Source: Microbacteriaceae bacterium PS02070 (GTDB lineage: Bacteria; Actinomycetota; Actinomycetes; Actinomycetales; Microbacteriaceae). Taken from it: 64,000 bases of DNA. Both the position numbers and the translations under genes were made by a program. The stretch spans positions 124,001 to 188,000 of the forward strand of contig JASCPE010000001.1 of assembly GCA_029959865.1 (NCBI GenBank), read 5' to 3'. Every line of letters starts with the position of its first letter. Positions within the stretch are counted from its first letter, which is position 1. Of this stretch, positions 58,651 to 64,000 are shown one piece after another. The notes below the pieces were generated by a model. It was not told where the DNA came from. It did not search any database and saw only the letters and a program-made list of their open reading frames with translations.

Positions 58651-60085
58651 GTTGGCCTGGATCGACCATCTCCTGGGTGCCCAGCTCGACGAGCGCTATC
58701 CCGGCCTGCGAGACCGAATCCGCCGCGAGGCGACCGCGCGCGTGATCGATCCTTTTCTCATGCGGCGGGACTGGCACTGGATCGGCCTGGACGGCGATGT
58801 CCACAATTGGAATCCATGGATCCACGGCAACGTGCTGGTGGCCGCCCTGCGACTGCTCGCCCCGGAGGATCCGCGTCGCGTGGACACCGTTGCACTGTGC
58901 ATCGAAGGGCTCGACCGCTATGTCGCGTCCTTGCCCGAGGACGGAGCGATCGACGAGGGCTACGCGTACTGGTGGAACGGGGCCTGTCGAGCGCTCGAGG
59001 CGCTGGACGTCCTTCGTCACGCAACCGGCGGGCGGTTCGATCCGATTCCGCGCGTTCCGGCGCTGCGAGCCACCGTCGCCTTCCCCCTGCGGTGCCGGCT
59101 CGGTGGGGACTGGTACCTGAACCTCGCGGACGGACAGGCAAAGCCCCCCGTCCAGCAGCCGTGGCACAGCGTCCACGGTGCCGCCATCCACGTTGGCGAC
59201 GACGCGGCACGCGCGGACGCCGCCTCGCGGCGCCGACCCGACGCGGAAGCCGCTCACGAATCCGAGGGCACCGGACGGGTTCTGCGTGGGATCACGGATG
59301 CGGTCTGGATTGCGGCGCAGCCGGAGCCGAGCCCCCTGCCCGTGTCGGTGTGGCTCCCTTCGACTCAGGTCATGCTCGCGCGCCGGGCGGACGGCAGCGC
59401 CGACGGCCTCACCCTCAGCATCAAGGGCGGCCACAACGACGAGCACCACAACCACAACGATGTCGGCTCATTTGTCGTGGCCAGCGACGGAGTGCCGGTC
59501 GTCGTCGACGTGGGGCGTCCGACGTACACGGCGCGTACATTCGGGCCTGGCCGCTACGACATCTGGACGATGCAGAGCTCGTGGCACAACGTGCCTGAGA
59601 TCCGCGGAACCCCGCAACGAGACGGCGCGGCCTTCCGCGCCCGCGACGTCGTCCACCGCGACGATGGCCGGTACGCGACGCTGTCTCTCGACCTGGCCGA
59701 CGCGTACCCCCTGCCGACGCTGACGTCTTGGCACCGCGAGGCGACCCTGGACCAGACCGACGACGTCGTGACGATCACCGATTCGTGGACCGTGTCCCCT
59801 CCCGGGGGCTTCGCCCCTGACTCGGTGAGGCTCCACCTCGTCCTCGCGGGCGCGGTGAGCGTGGTCCCGGGCCTGGCGGAGGTGGTGCCGCTCGACGGAG
59901 CGACACCTGTCAGTCTGCGCTGGCCGGTGGACGCGCCCACCCTCGTGGAGACGCGGGAACTTGACGACCCCTTGCTCAGCGACGTCTGGGGGCCGACCCT
60001 GACACGTCTGACGATCGAGGTCGGTGACCGAAGCACGGCCACGGTCAGGGTAGAAAGAAACGACAGCAGGAACGGGGATTCATGA
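58640..60085 (+). pseudogene. Heparinase II/III-family lyase, N-terminal part missing
   Basis: The recognisable sequence begins at about GAQLAWIDHLLGAQLDERYP and runs to the stop at 60085, some 480 residues where about 600-650 are usual. The alpha/alpha toroid part keeps IGLDGDVHNWNPWIHGNVLV and YWWNGACRALEAL; the beta part has the family hallmark NDEHHNHNDVGSFVVASDG and RPTYTARTFGPGRYDIW. Family members cleave uronic-acid polymers by beta-elimination. The 5' end is fused head to head with the truncated permease. The regulator gene overlaps its stop by ATGA. Confidence 0.85.
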
Positions 60086-61173
60086 CGGACCAGAATCAGC
60101 ACACACCACTGGCCGCCGAACGACACAGTCGCATCCTCACGATCCTCGCCCGCGACGGGGCCGTGCGGATCGCACAGCTCATCGGGGAGCTCGAGGTCAC
60201 CGCCGTGACGATCCGCCGCGACCTCGCGCAGATGGAACGTCAAGGCCTCCTCCTGCGCGTGCACGGCGGTGCGATCCCGCGCGACCAGCCGGCGCCGGCC
60301 GTGGCGCCGACCGCCGCGGGCGGGGCGATTGCGGTCCTCGTCCCGTCGCTCAACTACTACTGGCCCGGAGTGATCCGCGGGATGGAGGAAGCAGCCACTC
60401 GGCATGGATTCACAGTGCTCTTGCGCGGAGCATCGTACGAGCTTCAAGACGAGCGACCCGTGCTGGAGCGGCTGATGAGCGACCCGACGCTGCGGGGCTT
60501 CATCGTCGCCCCCAACACCGACACCCCACACGCCCAGGACGTCGTCCAGTGGCTGCACGAGAGCGGGATTCCCAGCATTCTCGTCGAGCGTGAAGCGGTC
60601 CTGCTCCCCGAGCGCGCACCGGTGGAGAGCGTGACGACGGACCATGCCCTCGGCGCCGTGCTCGCCGCGCGTCACCTCGCCTCGCTCGGTCACCGCAAAG
60701 TCGGTCTGATTCTGTCGCGGGACTCCCCCACCGGTCGAAAGATCGTGAAGGGGTGGGAGGCAGCCTGCGCCGAGTTGCGGCTGAACCCGTCCGAACACTT
60801 CGAGGAGTTCTTCCCCGACCGCAACGGTCCGCACTTCCGCCCCGCAGTGGAGTCAGCGATCGAGACGGCACTGCGTACGGGTGTCACGGGACTGCTCATC
60901 CACTCCGACCCCGAGGCGATGGCCTTCATCGACATCGCCCTCAATCACGGCATCTCCGTACCGCAGGACCTCTCCGTGGTCGCGTACGACGACGAGGTCG
61001 CGCAACTGTTCACTCCAGCATTGACCGCCGTCAGCCCTCCGCGGGCGGCCGTCGGTGCCGCGGCGGTCGATCTCCTGGCTCAGCGAATCGCCGACCCCGA
61101 CCGACCGGTGCACCGGATGGCGCTGAACCCCACTCTGCACGTCCGGCAGTCGACCGCGCCCGCGCCCCACTGA
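60082..61173 (+). CDS. DeoR-type HTH / LacI-type sensor transcriptional regulator
   Basis: 363 residues. The N-terminal DeoR-like winged helix (RHSRILTILARDGAVRIAQL, then ELEVTAVTIRRDLAQMERQG with LLLRVHGGAIP) is joined to a periplasmic-binding type 1 sensor (IAVLVPSLNYYWPGVIRGME, HLASLGHRKVGLILSRDSPT, LLIHSDPEAMAFIDIALNHG). This mixed architecture is common for actinobacterial sugar regulators. It overlaps the lyase stop by ATGA and very probably controls the uronate locus; its own binding site may have been lost with the deletion upstream. Confidence 0.92.
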   Translation: MTDQNQHTPLAAERHSRILTILARDGAVRIAQLIGELEVTAVTIRRDLAQMERQGLLLRVHGGAIPRDQPAPAVAPTAAGGAIAVLVPSLNYYWPGVIRGMEEAATRHGFTVLLRGASYELQDERPVLERLMSDPTLRGFIVAPNTDTPHAQDVVQWLHESGIPSILVEREAVLLPERAPVESVTTDHALGAVLAARHLASLGHRKVGLILSRDSPTGRKIVKGWEAACAELRLNPSEHFEEFFPDRNGPHFRPAVESAIETALRTGVTGLLIHSDPEAMAFIDIALNHGISVPQDLSVVAYDDEVAQLFTPALTAVSPPRAAVGAAAVDLLAQRIADPDRPVHRMALNPTLHVRQSTAPAPH

Positions 61174-61200
61174 CCACGCACGGAGATGCGCCCGGCGCGA

Positions 61201-62235
61201 TCAGGGCCGGACGAGAACCTTGAGCGAGCGGCGTTCGTCCATCTGGCGATAGCCATCCGCGATGTCGTCGAGCGACACTTCCGCATCGAAGACAGCGCCC
61301 GCGTCGACCGATCCGTCCAGGACCTGAGGCAGCAGTCGCTCGATGTAATGCCGCGCGGGAGCGACGCCGCCTGTGATCGTGACGTTGGCGTTGAACTGCT
61401 CACGCCCGATCGGTCCGACGGCGTACTGCGGGACCCCGACCCGGCTTACGGTGCCGCCCGGGCGCACGATGCCCATCGCCTGCTCGAAGGCAGGAAGGTG
61501 ACCGACCGCCTCGAGCACGAACTCTGTGCCGTCTCCATCGGTGAGCTCACGCACCTGCGTGATCCCCTCCTCGCCGCGCGCCGCGACGACATCGGTGGCG
61601 CCGAAGCATCGGCCGAGCTCGGTGCGCGCCTCGTGCCTGCCCATCAGGATCACTCGCTCCGCACCGAGCGCGCGGGCGGAGCGCACCGCGAACAGGCCGA
61701 CCGCGCCGTCGCCGATCACGGTGACCGCGGAGCCGGGCTTCACACCGGCCGTGATCGCCGCATGGAAGCCCGTGCAATAAACGTCGCTCAGGGTGAGCAG
61801 GGCGGGGATACGCTCGTCGTTCGCATCGACGTCGACCGGGTAGAGCGTGCCGTCGGCGAGCGGAACACGCACAGCCTCAGCCTGTCCGCCGTGCGAGCCC
61901 TTCGTGTTCCAGACTCCACCGATGCGGCACGAGGTCTGCAGTCCTACGCGACAGAAGTCGCACTCTCCGCACGACCAGACGAACGGAGCGATGACGAACT
62001 GGCCAGGCCGCACCGTGCGCACCTCCGCGCCGACATCTTCCACGACGCCCACGAACTCGTGACCCATCGACCGTCCGCCGGGGGTCTCCGGCATCGTATG
62101 AAACGGATGCAGATCGCTGCCGCACACGCACGCGCGGACGACCCGGACGATGGCGTCGGTCGAATGCTCGAGAGTCGGGTCCGGCACCTCGATCACGCGA
62201 ACGTCGCCGGCACCGAACATGTAGGCGGCGCGCAT
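61201..62235 (-). CDS. Zinc-dependent alcohol dehydrogenase (MDR family)
   Basis: 344 residues from the ATG at 62233-62235, preceded by GGAGGTG; an upstream Met is in a Pro-rich stretch without a site. Catalytic zinc ligands are in RACVCGSDLHPFHTM and SMGHEFVGVVEDVG; the structural zinc site is WSCGECDFCRVGLQTSC. The nucleotide loop is VIGDGAVGLFAVRSARALG. The substrate is not known; it is not clearly part of the uronate operon, which reads the other way up to the regulator. Confidence 0.93.
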   Translation of the reverse strand: MRAAYMFGAGDVRVIEVPDPTLEHSTDAIVRVVRACVCGSDLHPFHTMPETPGGRSMGHEFVGVVEDVGAEVRTVRPGQFVIAPFVWSCGECDFCRVGLQTSCRIGGVWNTKGSHGGQAEAVRVPLADGTLYPVDVDANDERIPALLTLSDVYCTGFHAAITAGVKPGSAVTVIGDGAVGLFAVRSARALGAERVILMGRHEARTELGRCFGATDVVAARGEEGITQVRELTDGDGTEFVLEAVGHLPAFEQAMGIVRPGGTVSRVGVPQYAVGPIGREQFNANVTITGGVAPARHYIERLLPQVLDGSVDAGAVFDAEVSLDDIADGYRQMDERRSLKVLVRP

Positions 62236-62369
62236 CAGTGCGCACCTCCGGTACGCCGCGGGACACAGAGGAGGGGGCGGGTGTTCATGAGTGCCATTCA
62301 ACTACAGCGCGTCGCCGCCATGTCGGTCAGCGCGGGGATCCGGCGCGTTCAGCCGGGAACTCCGCGCGG

Positions 62370-63320
62370 TCAGCGGAGGGAGTCCGCTGCCTGGCGCAGG
62401 GCGTCGGCGGATCGACGCAGGAGACCGAGCTCGCTCGGTGAGAAGCTCGTCTGAGCGATCGGAACAGCACCGGAACGACTGATGATCGACGGCACCGACA
62501 GCGCGACGGCGTCGATTCCGTGGAACCCCTGCAGCACCGTCGACACCGGCATCACCGCGTTCTCATCGCGCAGGATCGCTTCGACGATTCGGGCACTGGA
62601 CAGGCCGATCGCGTAGTTGGTTGCTCCCTTGCCGCGGATGACGGTGTATGCCGCGTCGCGCACGTCGACCGCGATCTGGTCGAGTTCGTCGACGCTCATT
62701 GGCGGGTGGCCGTCGGTCTGCCACTCGAGGATCGGGACGGTGCCGATGGTGGCCCGTGACCACAGCGGGAACTCGGTGTCGCCGTGCTCGCCGACGATGT
62801 AGGCGTGGACGCTGGTGGGTGAGACGCCGGCGCGCTGCGCGAGCTTCCATCTCAGGCGCGCGGTATCCAGGACCGTACCGGAGGCAAAGACCCGCGCCGC
62901 GGGGAGCCCGGTGACCTCTTGAGCGAGGACGGTCAGCACATCGCACGGATTGGTGACGATGACGAAGATCGCGTCGGGAGCGACTTCCAGCAGCTGTGGC
63001 AAGAGCGTCGAGAGGATGCCTGCGTTGACCCCGGCCAGCTCGATGCGGGACTGACCCGGCTTCTGCTTTGCGCCCGCGGTGATCACGATCACGTGGGACC
63101 CGGCCGCGACGCCGATGTCACTGCCACCGGTGATGTCACTCGTGCCGGTGAACGGGGTGCCATGCGCCAGATCCAGCACCTCTGCCTCGGTCTTCTCCGG
63201 CGCGATGTCGTACAACGCCACGTGCCGCGCGGATCCGCGGATGAGTGCGGCATAGGCGACGGAGGAGCCGACGCTGCCGGCACCGACGACGGTGAGTTTC
63301 GAGTTCTCGATGACGCTCAT
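62370..63320 (-). CDS. ldh: L-lactate dehydrogenase
   Basis: NAD-dependent lactate/pyruvate interconversion. 316 residues from the ATG at 63318-63320 (MSVIENSKLTVVGAGSVGSS). Catalytic Arg is in KPGQSRIELAGVN, NPCDVLTVLAQ is the substrate Asn/Asp region, and IVGEHGDTEFPLWSRA holds the catalytic His. The loop Gln/Arg context favours lactate over malate. A longer frame upstream to 63479 lacks support. Single gene; the CotH-family terminator precedes it. Confidence 0.95.
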   Translation of the reverse strand: MSVIENSKLTVVGAGSVGSSVAYAALIRGSARHVALYDIAPEKTEAEVLDLAHGTPFTGTSDITGGSDIGVAAGSHVIVITAGAKQKPGQSRIELAGVNAGILSTLLPQLLEVAPDAIFVIVTNPCDVLTVLAQEVTGLPAARVFASGTVLDTARLRWKLAQRAGVSPTSVHAYIVGEHGDTEFPLWSRATIGTVPILEWQTDGHPPMSVDELDQIAVDVRDAAYTVIRGKGATNYAIGLSSARIVEAILRDENAVMPVSTVLQGFHGIDAVALSVPSIISRSGAVPIAQTSFSPSELGLLRRSADALRQAADSLR

Positions 63321-63370
63321 GCGCCGAGCATGGCACACCTCAGCGACTCCCCGATCTCCATGGTGTTGCG

Positions 63371-63411
63371 AAAAGACGTCTGCCCCGCGCGAAGGACACG
63401 CAGGGCAGACG
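63371..63411 (-). terminator. Rho-independent terminator after the CotH-family gene
   Basis: On the minus strand CGTCTGCCC pairs with GGGCAGACG (9 bp, extended by GCG/CGC-type pairs) and is followed by TCTTTT. It begins 15 bp past the CotH stop and separates it from ldh. Confidence 0.8.
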
Positions 63412-63426
63412 CCCGGGAGAGCCGGG

Positions 63427-64000
63427 TCAGGAGGGGAAGGCCGCGGCGAGCGCCTCTGATTCAGAGGTGATCGTGTCACTGTCCACCAGGTCCGACGCCT
63501 GGTCTGTCAGTGTCTGGGTCCACTCCGCGAGGGTCTCCTCTGCCCGTCCCGAATCGAACAGCTCCGCCTGGAGCGACTCGTACGCCTCGTCGTACATCGC
63601 CTGGAACTCATCGTTTTCCAGGAATCGCTCCGACAGGATGTTCGAGTTGCCAAACCCGCCACGACCGCCTTCGCCACCTCCGGGGAAGCCACCCTCGGGC
63701 ATCTCAGCGTCGTCCGGCAGATCTGTCGGCATTCCCTCCGGCATCTCCCCCTCTTCGAACCCTTCCGGCACCTGGCCACCACCGCCGGGCCCACCGCGGA
63801 AGCCGCCGCCTCCGCCGATGGACCCCCCGAAAGCGAGGTTCAGATCCCAGTTCACGACCGTCATGAGACCGGTCTCGGGGTCGTAATAGAGGTACGAGTT
63901 GTTACCCGGGCCATCGATGTCGTCCGTGTTGGAGACCAGGTCCTGGTAGGCGAGGTAGGTGGCGAAGGCGTCGACGTCGAGGTGCTCGTCGAGGTCGGCC
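63427..64000 (-). CDS. CotH-kinase-family protein, C-terminal part (runs off the right edge)
   Basis: About 190 residues are visible. LVSNTDDIDGPGNNSYLYYD and GLMTVVNWDLNLAFGG match the CotH family core (N-x-D-x2-GPGNN-Y-LYY, then P/NWDLN-AFG), whose members phosphorylate secreted proteins or act in surface display. The AFGG core is followed by a Gly/Pro/Glu-rich linker (GGGGGFRGGPGGGGQVPEGF) and a helical end (FLENDEFQAMYDEAYESLQA). The N-terminus, with any signal peptide and the kinase Lys, is outside the window. Confidence 0.85.
   Translation of the reverse strand, partial: ADLDEHLDVDAFATYLAYQDLVSNTDDIDGPGNNSYLYYDPETGLMTVVNWDLNLAFGGSIGGGGGFRGGPGGGGQVPEGFEEGEMPEGMPTDLPDDAEMPEGGFPGGGEGGRGGFGNSNILSERFLENDEFQAMYDEAYESLQAELFDSGRAEETLAEWTQTLTDQASDLVDSDTITSESEALAAAFPS

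Noticed and set aside
1..64000. CRISPR array, prophage or rRNA operon
   Set aside because: No regularly spaced identical repeats, no phage structural genes and no rRNA sequence were seen.

Overview
The window is high-GC actinobacterial DNA. Gene content and style suggest Microbacteriaceae, probably Microbacterium or a close relative: GTG starts, ATGA/GTGA stop-start overlaps, a DUF222/HNH '13E12' protein, and actinobacterial surface and sugar-use genes. This is inference from gene character; no 16S gene or taxonomic marker lies in the window. There is one tRNA gene (tRNA-Arg, ACG) and I saw no rRNA operon or CRISPR array.

Layout. (1) 1-9.2 kb, chromosome-like: a YtfQ/YtfR-type furanose ABC importer with its LacI regulator and a lac-like operator, two WxL/DUF916-type surface proteins, isocitrate lyase (aceA), a lipoprotein and an AI-2E-family exporter. 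(2) 9.3-40.3 kb, accessory and strongly mosaic. Related repeat clusters at 9.31 kb and 40.31 kb face each other like the ends of a Tn7-like transposon, and tnsA-tnsB-like genes sit inside the right end. Between them are small metabolic genes (a NUDIX gene is frameshifted), a secreted-peptide/lipoprotein unit divergent from an MFP/ABC/FtsX exporter, and a nucleotidyltransferase pair next to a HEPN-type gene. A composite transposon of about 18 kb is inserted here: two 1247-bp IS3-family copies in direct orientation, flanked by the 4-bp repeat ccct. It carries a nested IS256-in-IS3 insertion, a complete type I restriction-modification system (hsdMSR), a divergent uracil-DNA-glycosylase-like gene, small orphan genes, a DprA-like plus phosphoribosyltransferase operon, and a TetR-SMR-SMR drug-efflux operon. 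(3) 40.5-64 kb, chromosome-like: DUF2207 protein, MarR regulator, HNH protein, a reduced GH13-like protein, tRNA-Arg, an araB-araA-aldose epimerase operon, then a uronate-polymer operon (two ABC permeases, DUF624, GH88, FAH-family, kduD, kduI), a DeoR/LacI-type regulator, Zn-alcohol dehydrogenase, L-lactate dehydrogenase and the end of a CotH-family gene.

How the parts work together. The lac-like operators before the ytfQ-like gene and before araB share sequence and the same spacing to a TAnnnT -10 box, so one LacI protein (possibly the one at 1970-2992) may coordinate furanose/arabinose uptake with arabinose isomerisation and phosphorylation. In the uronate locus, a heparinase II/III-family lyase would make unsaturated oligosaccharides, the ABC transporter would import them, GH88 would release the unsaturated uronate, and KduI/KduD would convert it to 2-keto-3-deoxygluconate. 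That locus carries a break near 58.64 kb: the lyase and the first permease each lose their N-terminal part and meet head to head, with no solute-binding protein present.

Most notable: the composite transposon whose removal restores an open reading frame; the Tn7-like ends with TnsA/TnsB; the head-to-head deletion scar; the DprA-PRTase pair; the NTase/HEPN cluster; and the shared LacI operators with a 17-codon leader ORF before araB.
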